64,000 nucleotides of DNA from Phyto melanocephala (GCA_941918925.1 OW799233.1:44940275-45004274); one strand, 5' to 3'; positions 1 to 12,992 are shown, numbered from the stretch's first letter. The notes: generated from the sequence alone by a model not told the origin. Program-made: numbers and translations.

Positions 1-1655
1 GGAATGTCGGCAAACAGGTAAGAATTCTATCAGACTTATGACAGAAACACATATAAAGTGGTTGACCGAAATTATGACAGACATGTCGTGGGAAATTCTG
101 AATTTTTTATCGACTTGTTTGATAGAAACCCAGCAAAAATTACTGCATACCCGGAAGCAGGTTTGTAAGGGAGAGATAAATGTACTCTTCTTTCCCAACC
201 TGCTTCAGGAAGGCATGATTTTTATATGAGATGTCCCACTTGGTAGGGCTCTTTGATGCTCTAATTATTTGCTATTTTCACACATGGTTAATGCAGTAAT
301 ATCATGTCTCTTTTATGTGTTTTTTAGAACTACAGTAAAGAGAGGTAATCATTCGCTTATATTCCTGCATCCTCGTAAGCGAGAGAAGTTGCAGTAAGTT
401 ATTTTGTAAAAAATTAAATATTTTTAATAGAAATTTCTGACTTCCATTTGTAGCACCCTCGAATGCGCTCTAATATTGCGCTATAAGAAGGCATGATTTT
501 TTTTACTGCTTACCGGTACAAAATAATAGAATAGATAGAATCAGATTTATTTAGCGACATTCGTACAGATTTCTCAAAGAAATATAAGAGAATTTCTAAT
601 AAATTTCTTGAAAAAAAAACTCACAGAAATCAAATGACTCTCAGTTTTTTGAATTTGTCATTAATTTGTATTATTATTATTTAGTTTGTACATTGTAATT
701 GGTAAATAATATATTAAAATTTTAATATTAAAGGAATTCTTTTAACTATTTAGTTTTTTTTTTTTAATTATTTTATTTTCTATTTAATTACTATTATTTG
801 CTTTCCCAGCAAAAATTTATTTAGTAGCATGCTTATTTATTTTTGCAGACATCTTAAAATACTGCTGGTTCTGTTATGCAAAAGAGAAATACAAATTTAA
901 GGAATGCGAGGATCGTAAGGCAAAAGTTCTTATTTCCACGTCTTCGTTTGTCATTTTAAACGCATATATCGACCCCTGTGCGCGAAGTTATCGTATGCTA
1001 CAAAAACAACATTTTACAGGAGAGCGTTTTTATTACTTTTAAATAAATAAAAACGTAAATAACCCTGCTACATACGACTTAATGTACACAGTGTTATGGC
1101 CATAACTGAAACAGTTATTTGCTATAATATTTTATCAGCAGATGGATTAATGGATGTAGAACCAATTAGCATAAAAAAGTCGATTTCTAAAAAAAAGTAA
1201 CATACGATAATTTCGCGCTCACGGGTCGATATGTAGATGTTCTGTGTGAAGTCAAAATGGAGTCATACAGACTCCACTGGACTGTTTGCGTGCAGCGAAC
1301 TACTCTGTTAACCATCTGTGTGAAGTTGTTTTATAATTTATATTTTACCGTTTTATAGAACAAAAATTGTCCCAGATCCGACACACTATAAACATAAGAC
1401 ATAATACAGCTAAGAAGAAAGAATAAGAATTTTTTAAATATAAAGACATATTGTTACGTTTTAATTTCTTAAATGTTGTTTTGCTATTTTTAGCAATAAA
1501 TTTATTTGAAAACTTATTTAAATCAGTCAGTCAGAATTTCGACCACTGAAGTACTGACTTAGTTTATCGTCAACATAAAAATGCTACCGTAAGAGAGTTA
1601 CCTTGAACCGGTCAAACACGTTTAATTTGCATTGCGAAAAATATTGAACGTGTAG
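1..1655. other. AT-rich non-coding DNA
   Basis: I see no gene here. Only short, stop-riddled reading frames with no recognisable domain are present, on either strand. The stretch is probably decayed intergenic or repeat DNA. Confidence 0.5.
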
Positions 1656-2702
1656 TAGGGTGATCGACTCGGTTTTACAACCGGTGGAAAACCCAGTTTT
1701 TTTCCTCTTTCAGCTGGCGGTTTTTTCTAAATGTTGATTTTTCGAATATCCAATACACCGGTTTTTTCATCCGAAAAAACCGGTTATTTAAAGTTTATTT
1801 TAATATATCTTTGTAACCAATCGTACCATAGTATATTTAGTACGCAAAAAGTTTCCAAAAATCAGAAAATAAATCTATTAAATATTATTCTATAATATTG
1901 TAAGAAATTTATTTGTTGTTTAAAAAACAAATGTAAAATAATTGATCTTTAATATTATTTTTTTATAGGCTATAAACCTAACGTTAAAAGTTAAAGGTAA
2001 TTGAAGCATAAACTTAGCTGATCGATCACTTTTAGGTAAAAAATGTAGTTAAAATAATGAAAAACCAATAGTCTTTACTTCCAGATCCTAATTTTAAATA
2101 ATGGCATTGAATTAAATTTCAATTAAACCATCGAACAAACTAGTTTATGCCTATATTTGTATGTCTGTCAGGTGTATAAGAAAGAAATTTTAAAATGAAA
2201 TTTTAAAGATGTTTTCCCTAGCCTTCAAAATGTATTTCAAATTACAGAAATAACATAAAACAAAATACGTTAGTGCATTTTAGTTTAAAAGATCTATTTA
2301 ACATTTAAAAAATGTACCGAAGGAGATACAAAAATTTATAACAGCCTAATAAAAAGTTTTATTTATTTATTTATGAATTAATTGTATTTATTTATTTTAC
2401 TTGTAAAGAGTACCTGTTGTCCTTAAATTCAACTTATTAAAACCAAATTAGTCAACTGCATTCATGTCAGTCTTTGCGTAATTGTGCAGCCAAACGTATA
2501 TTTATAAACTGTAGAAATTTCATATTTATGTATAAATTTAATTATAATCTTTTTTTACAATATTTTTTAATTTGTTCTTTAAATATTATATATTCGAACC
2601 GGTTAACCGGTTTTTTCTCAATTTTCAAAATAGCAACCGGTTTTTTTTAAATTTTAAATTTCAAACTATTTGAACAAACAAGTCGAATAATCGATCACCC
2701 TA
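1656..2702 (+). mobile_element. hAT-like MITE, copy 1, with 8-bp target duplication
   Basis: The element begins TAGGGTGATCGA and ends with its reverse complement (TCGATCACCCTA). It is flanked by the perfect 8-bp direct repeat ACGTGTAG at 1648-1655 and 2703-2710. An 8-bp duplication with a short TAGGG-type inverted end is the pattern of hAT transposons. There is no transposase reading frame. The interior is AT-rich, with repeated CCGGTT motifs clustered near both ends. Two related copies lie at 26027-27246 (inverted) and 39983-40979. Confidence 0.8.
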
Positions 2703-2710
2703 ACGTGTAG

Positions 2711-3164
2711 AGCAAGAGTGTTAACGAAATACCAGAAGATCTACCAGAAGGTGTTTTGCTCAGATAGAAATGGCTCGTAGGTCACTGTGGCGCATTAAAA
2801 ATTATTTACTCTTATTCGTATATAAGCAAGAATTCAAATCCGAAGAAATATCATCTAAATTTTTCGGTTTAATTCAATAGCTGGCCAACTTTTTTTTAAA
2901 TTTGATTATAAGTGATGAAAATCATTTTCAGTTGCATGTCTTTGCTAATTAATAAAACTGTAGATTATGAGTTTCTGAAAATCAAAGAGCCATTCATCAA
3001 CGCCAATTGCACCCCATTAGGTATACACTATGGTGTGGCATTACACAATATCGCAAATGGACAGCGGTATCGGTCTTAAGTAAAAATTTTGTACACTGGG
3101 TAATTTTAATGACATTAGTTTCCATACTAACTGTAAAAGATATCCATTTGGTATATTTAATAAT
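2711..3164. other. no recognisable feature
   Basis: AT-rich sequence between two repeats. The overlapping short frames on both strands around 2997-3285 show no domain and run into the repeat that follows. Confidence 0.4.
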
Positions 3165-3165
3165 A

Positions 3166-4390
3166 TCAACAAGTAAGAGTAATTTATTCGGCTGTGCCGA
3201 ATTTTCGCTACCCACCGCCAATTTTGTGCACTTTTATAGCACAGAATTTATTATTTTGTTAATAACTGTAATCGCTATGGAATAATCACTTTATACTAAA
3301 ATATGTATCACTTACTTTGTATAACTTTGATATGCTAGTAAAAAGTTTTCGTAAATTTAATATTTTAATGAAAGTGGGAGTTAAAGTAGGCGTGTCAATA
3401 AAGTTTCTGCTAACAAATTCAACTTAGATATTTATATAGTTCTTTATTTTTCCAAAACTTTGTCCATAGATAAATTTAAGATAAAGCGTTAGATGGGAGG
3501 TGGGCGTAAAAGTGAGCGTATTACCTTAATTTTCTGACATAACAATGACATTGACCAGAAGGATATATGTACGAAATTTTGTCATCATACCTCTAATTCT
3601 GTCGATTTTATGAGCTTTTAAATTTCATTAACAGTAGATTACGTGAAAAGTGGGCGTTATAGTAGGCGCTTGGAAATAGTTTCTGCCAATAAACTCAACT
3701 CAGAGATTTCAATATAGAGTCCTTTATTCTAAAATATTTATTCTTAGAGAAATTATATGAATTTAAGATAAAGCGTTATATGGAAGGTGGGCGTAAAAGT
3801 GGACGTATCATCTTCATTTTCCGTTAGTACAAAGCCTTTGACCAAAAAGCAATGTTTGCAAAATCTCAAAATCGTACATCTAATGTTGTCAGTTGTATTA
3901 CTTTTCAGACTTTGAAAATACACCGTGCGGTGTAAATTTTCGTACATTTTGATCTATAACTCCTTTCCTAATGCATAGATTTAAGCAATTTTCATTGAAA
4001 AATATTGTTTTACCCAGAAAATATACATTAGAAATTTCATGGCTCTACGTTAATGCGTTTGGATACAATTGCATTTTATTCGATGTTGGAAGGACATGGT
4101 ATTTTTGATCTACTCTTGCAATACCAGCTACAACTCTCTTCCTAATATTCCAATTTTGCCTAGTTTCAATACCAAACAAACATTGTGTTTAAGAAATAAC
4201 TTTTTCGGTTCGAGCTCTATCGTGGTTTCATCAGACGGACAGACAGATAGACATAGCTATATCGTCCTAAAATTAAAACAGGACTCAGAAAAAGTATATA
4301 TGTGGTCTAAAATGAATATTTCGATGTGTTACAAATGGAATGGCAAGATCAATATAAGTCATGAAGACTTTGGCCCCACCCTGTATGTCG
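3166..4390 (+). repeat. DINE-like dispersed repeat (long form)
   Basis: It starts with the ACAAGTAAGAG... and TTCGGCTGTGCCGAA palindrome that heads many repeats here. It continues with GTGGGCGTAAAAGTG blocks and ends with a GACGGACAGACAGA run followed by a conserved tail. The same interior recurs interrupted at 19366-24235, and in part near 35690-35880. The GTCY-type run and overall layout resemble Drosophila INE-1/DINE-1 and mini-me repeats, which are non-autonomous Helitron relatives. It is non-coding; the 128-codon frame at 4069-4455 is a chance frame inside the repeat. Confidence 0.6.
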
Positions 4391-4992
4391 GTGATATTTT
4401 ATATTTTCTTATAATACAATTCTGGCTTCTTCTTCATCTTTTTATTATGTGTTAGTGTTACTCTAGTATATGTATATGTGTGTACATACTTAATTGGATT
4501 TCTCACTACTTTTAATAGGTTTTTTTTAAAACATTTTTCTCGTATGACATGAGCATAAAATATGCATGCACACATACAACAGAATACGATTTTTTTTATT
4601 AAAAAACTATAAATAAAATAAAAAATTATTGCTTGGCAAAGAAAAGGAAATATTAAGGTAAATTTAAAATAAGTAATAAGGGGTTTGCAAAAAATAAAAT
4701 TAAATAAATTTTATTGCTGTGATTTCTTTTCTTTGTATTTCTAAAAAATCTCAATTATTTTTTTATTTGTACGATTATTCTCTAGTTATTACATTTTATT
4801 TTTACATACCCTACACCATAATAACTGGTAACAGTACAACGCCTTTACTATAACGTCAAAATAAAAATCTGACATTAGCAGTTTTTTCTTATTGCCACAT
4901 AAAACAATACAATGCACATGCTAATACTTGTCAACATAAATCAATTTTATATTATAAGGACTAACATTTCGCTAATTTTACTCTTTCTTGCC
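4391..4992. other. AT-rich, nothing recognised
   Basis: No domain-bearing frame, RNA gene or terminal repeat was found between the DINE-like repeat and the MITE that follows. Confidence 0.4.
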
Positions 4993-4995
4993 TTA

Positions 4996-5582
4996 AGGCT
5001 ATGGCACAATGAATCCGTCGTCCGTCAAACTTCAACTTTTTCAACTGACATCAACGTATTGACGGAGAGGGGTTGGCACAATCAGTACTTTGTGTTGACG
5101 GATCATAATCAGCAGTTAAATTGTCGACTGCTGCGACTAATCAAAAACAAACAGCGGCGGCAGAAGGCCGATAATAATTATATAATTTTTTTTATTTATC
5201 TTCACAATAACAAAAAATTAATAGAACAAAATAATATTGTTTTAAGAAAATGTCAATTTAGCTTCAAATTCATACAATCTATATATAAAAAAAGAGTTTT
5301 GAACCGAAAAAAAACTGCATGCTTCTGTGGCGGCTCATGCATCACAAAAAAGTACGGCGGCTGCTGTAAAGCCGGTTGACTTCGCTTTTTGCGCACAACC
5401 ATATGGTAGTTGTCAAAGTACTCGACGTACGTCAAAAGTTAAAAGTTGGTCAACTTTCGTACTTTGCGTTGACGGAGACGTACTGAATGTGACAACACTC
5501 ATAAGAAAACATGTTTTTTAACTTAGTTGTCAGTTGAAAAAGTTGAAGTTTAACGGACGACGGATTCATTGTGCCACAGCCT
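4996..5582. mobile_element. MITE with long inverted repeats and TTA target duplication (Harbinger-like)
   Basis: The two ends are near-perfect inverted repeats of about 55 bp, starting AGGCTRTGGCACAATGAATC. They flank a 0.6 kb non-coding core. A 3-bp direct repeat TTA sits at 4993-4995 and 5583-5585. A 3-bp TWA duplication is typical of PIF/Harbinger transposons, so I infer a Harbinger-type MITE. The core holds further partly inverted TTGACGGA-type motifs. The reading frames at 4912-5379 and 5327-5521 are by-products of the repeats. Confidence 0.75.
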
Positions 5583-6129
5583 TTAGTAACAAATTTTATG
5601 ATTTCTTGATTGTAGGTGGAAAGTAAAAAAAACTAAAATTTGTAAACATTTGTACTCTTTTTTTACACGGATTTGAAGTTACACGGTTGAAAAAAAATTT
5701 TTTTTGGAAAAAATTTGTAATTTAGTAGGGTTTCAAAATCAATGTCTTGTAATTATGTTTGTTTTTACCAGACTTGGCACCATTGCTGAAATGAACATAC
5801 ATAGTAGTAACTGGGAAATCCCCTCATTCGATAACTCTTACCTACACATTTTGTCCGCATGATATTTACATAAAATATTGCATAATTAAAGTGTTTAAAG
5901 TTTATTAGCTCGCAATATTTTATCAACTGTTATGGTATGCGATTGTTCTAATGTCTAGCTTTGAGGATTCTTATTTTGTGTGTGCGGGAGAAAGTGAAGA
6001 ACATAAATAACTTAGAACTAATACTTACATAACATGAAAGTTAACTACCGTGTAAGTATATCGATCGGCTTAGAAAAAACTGAATTCGAAAAACAGTGTC
6101 CGTTTGTCCTTCCGATTAGTAATTAAATA

Positions 6130-6529
6130 TGAGTAGTGGAATAAAGTAAATTTTAACGATCCCATAATCGTATAACGTGTATAGTGATCATATTGTAACT
6201 TAGCTAACATTTTAGATTAAATTTTATACGCCACTTTGTTTTCTTATTTACGACGCCATCTTTGATTTTGAATTTTATATAGTTGTTGCTGTATTGTTAG
6301 GGTTAAGCCCTTTGTTTGATACCCATAGGATGGGGTTGTGAAATAAATAGTCGCCATTTTGTTTATGATTTTAACTCTTTTATAATTCACATTCTACTGG
6401 TTAAGCCATTTCGTTTGATACCAATACTGAACGATTTAATCGAGTTAATTTGACCCATATCTAAATTAATTGTACGCCATATTAGAGTGGCGGTCATCAT
6501 GGATTTTAAATTTTGTATAATGTATTATA
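6130..6529 (+). repeat. dispersed repeat, left part (interrupted copy)
   Basis: It contains motifs such as GACGCCATCTTTGATTTT and AAGCCCTTTGTTTGATACC, which recur at 62480-62700 and, diverged, near 35220-35480 and 54350-54540. The copy is cut by the mariner-derived element at 6530-7038 and then by the Helitron at 7235-11945. It resumes at 11946-12440. Confidence 0.5.
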
Positions 6530-7038
6530 AAGGGTCCGCCATTTAACGTTTTTTTTTCAACTAGTGCTTATTTCGTGAATGGTAACACTTAGCTCATGTC
6601 TAACTTGACAGATAATTAGTTTTATCCTTCGCTTAACGAATATGGCTTGAACAACGCTGGGAAATATTGCGCTATTACTTTGGCCGATTTTGCCAAAAAA
6701 AAGCATCTTCTCAGATGAAGCTCATTTTGATCTTGGCGGGTATGTAAACCAGCAAATTTGCCGCATTTGGGGAACAGAAAACCCGCACGCATACATTAAA
6801 AAGCCGATGCACCCAAAACCATTTTAAGCCATTTTTCTTCGAAAATGAGCAAGGAGTGGCCGTTACAGTCAATGGCGATCGTAATCGGGCCATGTTGAAC
6901 GAATTTTTATTCACAAAAATTAAAGAGGAGGGTATTGGCAACATTTGGTTTCAACAGGACGGCGCTACGTGCCACACAGCCAAAGCTACACTTTTTTTAT
7001 AGCATTTTCGAAAACAAAAAGTTATTTGGCGGACCCTT
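6530..7038 (+). mobile_element. internally deleted mariner-type element (MITE) with TIRs
   Basis: The ends are inverted repeats of the form AAGGGTCCGCCAWWTAAC, flanked by TA at 6528-6529 and 7039-7040, the target of the IS630/Tc1/mariner group. Inside, on the plus strand from about 6711 to 6995, is a remnant of the transposase catalytic core. It shows SDEAHF, then a GYVNQQICRIWGTENP segment, then WFQQDGATCHTA, which hold the first two catalytic Asp. The remnant has a deletion and stops, and the N-terminal and C-terminal parts are missing. Confidence 0.8.
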
Positions 7039-7234
7039 TATTTCGCTAGCCAAGGCATTTGTTTTGTCACTCCTCTTTGTTGTCCAGAAGCTGAAAACAT
7101 CGATCTTCGTTTGAAAATTTTAGGACAAATGCCAAAGCATTTGTATTTGCATGCTTATAGCTCAGTTAGTTTTAAACCGATTTGTCAGTTTTCCTCAGCA
7201 ATAATTTCAAATAACATATAATAATATCAAATAA
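7039..7234 (+). repeat. dispersed repeat, middle part of interrupted copy
   Basis: This matches the interior of the repeats at about 55240-55360 and 62740-63100, for example GCTTATA...CTCAG followed by AACCGATTTGTTAGTTTTTC-like sequence. It stops abruptly at the Helitron end and resumes at 11946. Confidence 0.5.
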
Positions 7235-10200
7235 CTAGCATTTAACCCGCTACTTCGTTAGCGCAGTTCTTACTATTTATTGAATACTCAAATTCTATTT
7301 TTAAATATTAAATATTTTTGGTTCCATTTATGAAAATTTGTATCTCTGAATAAATTTACTTAGAAAAATAAAAAGTAGAATAAGCATGGTGTAATTACAT
7401 AAGGTGATAGCGTAAAGGAGAGCAATTTTTGTCTCTCTTTTTTTATGTATGGAGTTTGACAATTTCCGAAGATGAAATAATTTTTTTAAATATGTAGTTT
7501 GACATTCTCCAGAATACAAAAAAATAGTCGGCTGGGCTGGCACCGCCACTTTGTATAAGTGTACCCTGAGAGTAAGGATATGTTGGGCATATATTTCCTA
7601 ACTAAAAGCAAGATCAATGCTACTGAGTTTCAAAAATTAAAATTCATATTTTGCAAAAATTACCCTAAAAATAATAAAAGTAGCATTTTTTCCTTCACTA
7701 AAATTTCCACTTTGTTTATTATTACCTTTATTCAGAATTCTATGTATACAAAATATATAAAAAAATTTTGGTCGTCCATAATATTAGGATTTAGACCTCG
7801 GATCACAAAACACTAATTTTAAGAATCTATGTTTACAAACGTAAAAATACAAAGAGTACAATAAAAATGCGAAAAGACTTTTTTGTGTCTCCAATATAAT
7901 TTTAATTTTCAAATTGAATCAAGAATCCATTATTTCACTATATTAGCTTTATAAACGTAGGAAATACAAAAATTCCCATTAAAATGCAGAAAAGTGCCTT
8001 TTTGGTCGCCCATAACATTTTCAGTTTCAACTGAAATCAAAAGTCCTTCATTGTACAATCCCACCTTCATAAACGTAGAAAATACCAAAAGTATCATAAA
8101 AATAAAAAGGTACTTTTTTGGTTGCCCATGACATTTTCAGTCTCACCTTGTATCAATAGTAACTAATTTCAAAATTCTAGCTTCGCAACGTTGAAAATAC
8201 AAAAAGTACCATAAAAATTCAAAAAAGTACCTTTTTGGTCGCCCATAACATTTTTAGTCTCACCTTGTATCAATTGTCACTAATTTCAAAATTCTAGCTT
8301 CGCAAAGGTTGAAAATACAAAAAGTACCATACAAATTCAAAAAAGTACCTTTTTGGTTGCCCATAATAATTTTAGTCTCACCTGGATTCAAAAGTCCTTG
8401 ATTGTACAATGATAAACGTAGCAAATGCAAAAAGTACTATAAAAATTCAAAAAAGTACGTTTTTGGTCGACCATAACATTTTCAGTCTCACCTGAAATCA
8501 AAAGTCCTTGATTGTACAATCCTACCTTTATAATCATAGAACATACAAAAAGTACAATAAAAGTTCAAAAAAGTACCTTTTTGGTCAACCATAACATTTT
8601 TAGTCTCACCTGGAATCAATAGTCCTTGATTGTACAATTCTACCTTCATAAACGTAGAAAATACAAAAAGGACCATAGAAAAGCGAAAAAGAACATTTTT
8701 GGTCGCCCAAAAAATTTTTAGTCTCACCTGGAATCAATAGCCCTTGATTGTAAAATCCTACCTTCATAAACGTAGAAAATACCAAAAGTACCACAAAAAT
8801 TCAAAAAAGTACCTTTTTTGTCGACCATAACATTTTCACTCTCACTTTGTATCAATAACCACTAATTTTAAAATCTATCTTCGCAAACGTTGAAAATATT
8901 AAAAGTACCATAGAAAAGCGAAAAAGTACATTTTTGGTCGCCCATAACATTTTTGGTCTCACCTGGAATCAATAGTTCTTGATTGTACAATTCTACCTTC
9001 ATAAACGTAGAAAATACAAAAAGGACCATAGAAAAGCGAAAAAGAACATTTTTGGTCGCCCAAAAAATTTTTAGTCTCACCTGGAATCAATAGCCCTTGA
9101 TTGTAAAATCCCATCTTTATAAACGTAGAAAATACAAAAAATACCATAAAAATTCAAAAAAGTACCTTCTTGGTCGGCCATAACATTTTCAGTTTCACCT
9201 GAAATCAAAAGTCCTTGATTGTACAATCCTACCTTTATAATCATAGAACATACAAAAAGTACAATAAAAGTTCAAAAAAGTACCTTTTTGGTCAACCATA
9301 ACATTTTTAGTCTCACCTGGAATCAATAGTCCTTGATTGTACAATTCTACCTTCATAAACGTAGAAAATACAAAAAATACCATAAAAATTCAAAAAAGTA
9401 CCTTCTTGGTCGGCCATAACATTTTCAGTTTCACCTGAAATCAAAAGTCCTTGATTGTACAATCCTACCTTTATAATCATAGAACATACAAAAAGTACAA
9501 TAAAAGTTCAAAAAAGTACCTTTTTGGTCAACCATAACATTTATAGTCTCACCTGGAATCAATAGTCCTTGATTGTACAATTCTACCTTCATAAACGTAG
9601 AAAATACAAAAAGGACCATAGAAAAGCGAAAAAGAACATTTTTGGTCGCCCAAAAAATTTTTAGTCTCACCTGGAATCAATAGCCCTTGATTGTAAAATC
9701 CTACCTTCATAAACGTAGAAAATACCAAAAGTACCACAAAAATTCAAAAAAGTACCTTTTTTGTCGACCATAACATTTTCACTCTCACTTTGTATCAATA
9801 ACCACTTATTTTAAAATCTATCTTCGCAAACGTTGAAAATATTAAAAGTACCATAGAAAAGCGAAAAAGTACATTTTTGGTCGCCCATAACATTTTTGGT
9901 CTCACCTGGAATCAATAGTTCTTGATTGTACAATTCTACCTTCATAAACGTAGAAAATACAAAAAGGACCATAGAAAAGCGAAAAAGAACATTTTTGGTC
10001 GCCCAAAAAATTTTTAGTCTCACCTGGAATCAATAGCCCTTGATTGTAAAATCCTAACTTAATAAACGTAGAAAATACCAAAAGTACCACAAAAATTCAA
10101 AAAAGTACCTTTTTTGTCGACCATAACATTTTCACTCTCACTTTGTATCAATAACCACTAATTTTAAAATCTATCTTCGCAAACGTTGAAATTATAAAAA

Positions 10201-11945
10201 GTACCATAGAAAAGCGAAAAAGTACATTTTTGGTCGCCCATAACATTTTTGGTCTCACCTGGAATCAATAGTTCTTGATTGTACAATTCTACCTTCATAA
10301 ACGTAGAAAATACAAAAAGTACCATAGAAAAGCGAAAAAGTACATTTTTGGACGCCCATAATATTTTTAGTCTCACCTGGAATCAATAGTTCTTGATTGT
10401 ACAATCCTACCTTCATAAACGTAGAAAATACCAAAAATACCACAAAAATTCAAAAAAGTACCTTTTTGGTCGACCATGACATTTTCAGTCTCACCTTGTA
10501 TCAATAGTCACTAATTTCAAAATTCTAGCTTCGCAACGTTGAAAATACAAAAAGTACCATAAAAATTCAAAAAAGTACCTTTTTGGTCAACCATAACATT
10601 TTTAGTCTCACCTGGAATCAATAGTCCTTGATTGTACAATTCTACCTTCATAAACGTAGAAAATACAAAAAGGACCATAAAAAAGCGAAAAAGAACATTT
10701 TTGGTCGCCCAAAAAATTTTTAGTCTCACCTGGAATCAATAGCCCTTGATTGTAAAATCCTACCTTTATAAACGTAGAAAATACCAAAAGTACCACAAAA
10801 ATTCAAAAAAGTACCTTTTTTGTCGACCATAACATTTTCACTCTCACTTTGTATCAATAACCACTAATTTTAAAATCTATCTTCGCAAACGTTGAAAATA
10901 CAAAAAGTACCATAGAAAAGCGAAAAAGTACATTTTTGGTCGCCCATAACATTTTTGGTCTCACCTGGAATCAATAGTTCTTGATTGTACAATTCTACCT
11001 TCATAAACATAGAAAATACAAAAAGTACCATAAAAATTCAAAAAAGTACCTTTTTGGTCGCCCATAACATTTTTAGTCTCACCTGCAATCAATAGTCCTT
11101 GATTGTACAATCATACCTTCATAAACGTAGAAAATACCAAAAGTACTACAAAAATTCAAAGAAGTACTTTTTTGGTCGACCTTAAGACTTTCGGTCTCAG
11201 CTTGTATCAATAACCACTAATTTTAAAATTCTAGCTTCGCAAAGGTAAAATATATAAAAAGTACCACACAAATTCAAAAAAGTACCTTTTTTGATACCCA
11301 TAACATTTTTAGTCTTACCTGGAGTCAATAGTCCTTTATTTTACAATTCTACCTTTATAAACGTAGAAAATACAAAAAGTACCATAGGAAAGCGAAAAAG
11401 TACATTTTTGGTCCAAGTTCTAAATTCCAAGTTTAAAATGTTCAAAAATCTATGTAACAAAATATTTTAATAGACATGATTTAAAGTCAGTAAATCTACT
11501 CTTTTTTGCATAAAAGTAATTATGTTCTAAAAAGTACCAAACTCTTCCCGATTTTTCCCTTTATTTTCCCTTTATGCGTTTGGAAGTTACATAGGGTACC
11601 AAAAAATTACCAAATTATAGTTTTTACCCGTTTTTTCCCCTTAGGGGTTGAAAATTCCAAAAAAGGCCAGACACCTATCAGCTTATTTTTTGTGCATATT
11701 ACAATACTTATTCAATTTAATTTGTATCATTTTTAGTTTAGCAGATATAAGATTACCGATTTTACCCGTTTTTACCCTTTTTTACCCCCTTAAAGTACGA
11801 ATTTCCAAAAATCCCTTCTTAGTGGAGCTATACATTGAAAGAGGAACCGATTGTCCAAATTTCATGTCTCTAGCTCTTTGCATTTGGGCTGTGCGATGAT
11901 GAATCAGTCAGTCAGTCAGTCACGTTACTCTTTTATATATATAGA
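7235..11945 (-). mobile_element. Helitron-type non-autonomous element with giant internal satellite
   Basis: Read on the minus strand, the element starts at 11945 with TCTATATATATAAAAGAG. It ends at 7235 with a hairpin (CGCTA, six-base loop, TAGCG) followed by CTAG and a flanking T. A 5' TC, a 3' hairpin plus CTRR, and insertion between A and T are the hallmarks of Helitrons. No Rep/helicase frame is present. Most of its 4.7 kb is a tandem array of ~118-bp units (7790-11420). The minus-strand leading part (11420-11945) carries a GACT run. A truncated relative of the 3' end lies at 30733-30805. Confidence 0.75.
7790..11420 (-). repeat. ~118-bp satellite array with higher-order periodicity
   Basis: Roughly 30 tandem units of about 118 bp, each with a GTCTCACCTGGAATCAATAG segment, a CTTGATTGTACAAT segment and an AAAAAGTACC segment. 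Homologous points recur every 353 bases (three units) between 9549 and 10796. A 943-base block (eight units) is repeated, for example 8488 to 9431 and 8868 to 9811. The units read open on the minus strand for 60-80 codons, giving repeated pseudo-proteins, but nothing indicates a gene. The outermost units are more diverged than the central ones. Confidence 0.9.
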
Positions 11946-12440
11946 TTAAAACTACGGCTTGTATTCTTGTGTCTGTAGCATGTTCAAAAATTATTCACTA
12001 GCTTTATTAATTTGATATACTTAAAATAAAAATATTTTTCAAAACTATTTGTGTCCATAACTTTGTTCGTTAGCAACCGATTTATCCAGGATTTTTTTAA
12101 AAATATCCCTAGAGGCATATTGCACCCAAAAAGAGTAACAATTGCCTGTATAAATTAACCTAATACCAAAAAAAATTTTGATTCTTGTGGTAAAAATATG
12201 GAAAGAGAAATAGAGGCCAGTCGTGTTTATTTGCTCATATCTCGCTCGGATGTCAATAGCGATTCATTTTCAGATATCTGCAAATGTTGTGTGCAATATG
12301 TGGCGGCTTCTAGAGGTTGATTTCAACAAACACACGGACAGTAAAACTTACTTCAATTGACTCCCCTTAAGTCATAAGTTTTTAGATAATATTTTAGTAA
12401 TTACAAACGGAATGTCAAAGCACCATAGGTAAAGGGTATA
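11946..12440 (+). repeat. dispersed repeat, right part of interrupted copy
   Basis: It resumes the repeat broken at 7234. The sequence corresponds to about 55340-55570 and 63090-63620, including a TACGGCTT motif, a GGTAAAAATA segment and the terminal ACACACGGACAG and GGGTATAA tail. Confidence 0.5.
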
Positions 12441-12992
12441 AAAACAGAAAAATATAACAGTGCAAATAATTTTATATGAAATAAAGGTATACCAAGATCG
12501 AATTTGTCTGAATTCATCTTTTTCTATTTGTTCTCAAGGATCCAGGGAAGTACACATTTAAGCCCTTATTTATAAACAAGCGTAATAAGTACTTACTCGA
12601 GTCGCTGTTTGTAAGTACTCTCGCTTAAGTATTTGCCTCCAATGACATCGCTGTGTTAAAATAATGGGCTTAGATGCTAAACTGTAAGTAGAAAGTAATG
12701 TTCTTCGGTACACTCAACTCATTATTTTGTAATGAGTGTTTGTTTACATCGTAACCTTATCTATTGTCAATCTATATAATGGAGGCTACTTCTTTAACCA
12801 TAAATATGTTTTTTTAAATTTTTTTCAGTTCTTTTGGGTTAGTTGATAAAAAAAAAAGAAATTCATTATTTTTATGTTGCTTTTTAAAATAATTGTTTAT
12901 GTATATTTGCTGAAATTAATACGTACGTACATATAACATTCATACATATTTTAATAAATTTCATCCTTTTGAAATAATATTTTTAAGCATTT
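12441..12992. other. 3' flank of LPMO copy A, no other feature
   Basis: AT-rich sequence downstream of the copy A stop codon. No further coding sequence is recognised. Confidence 0.4.

Noticed and set aside
4069..4455. 128-codon frame as a gene
   Set aside because: Lies in a dispersed repeat, includes its GACGGACAGACAGA run, and is not conserved in the other copies.
8488..10796. Repeated 62-79 codon minus-strand frames with the shared text MVLFVFSTFMK and YNQGLLIPGETKN
   Set aside because: They are translations of the ~118-bp satellite units, overlap one another in two frames, and lack any gene context.
7790..11420. CRISPR-like array
   Set aside because: The units are contiguous head-to-tail satellite monomers without unique spacers, in eukaryotic DNA.
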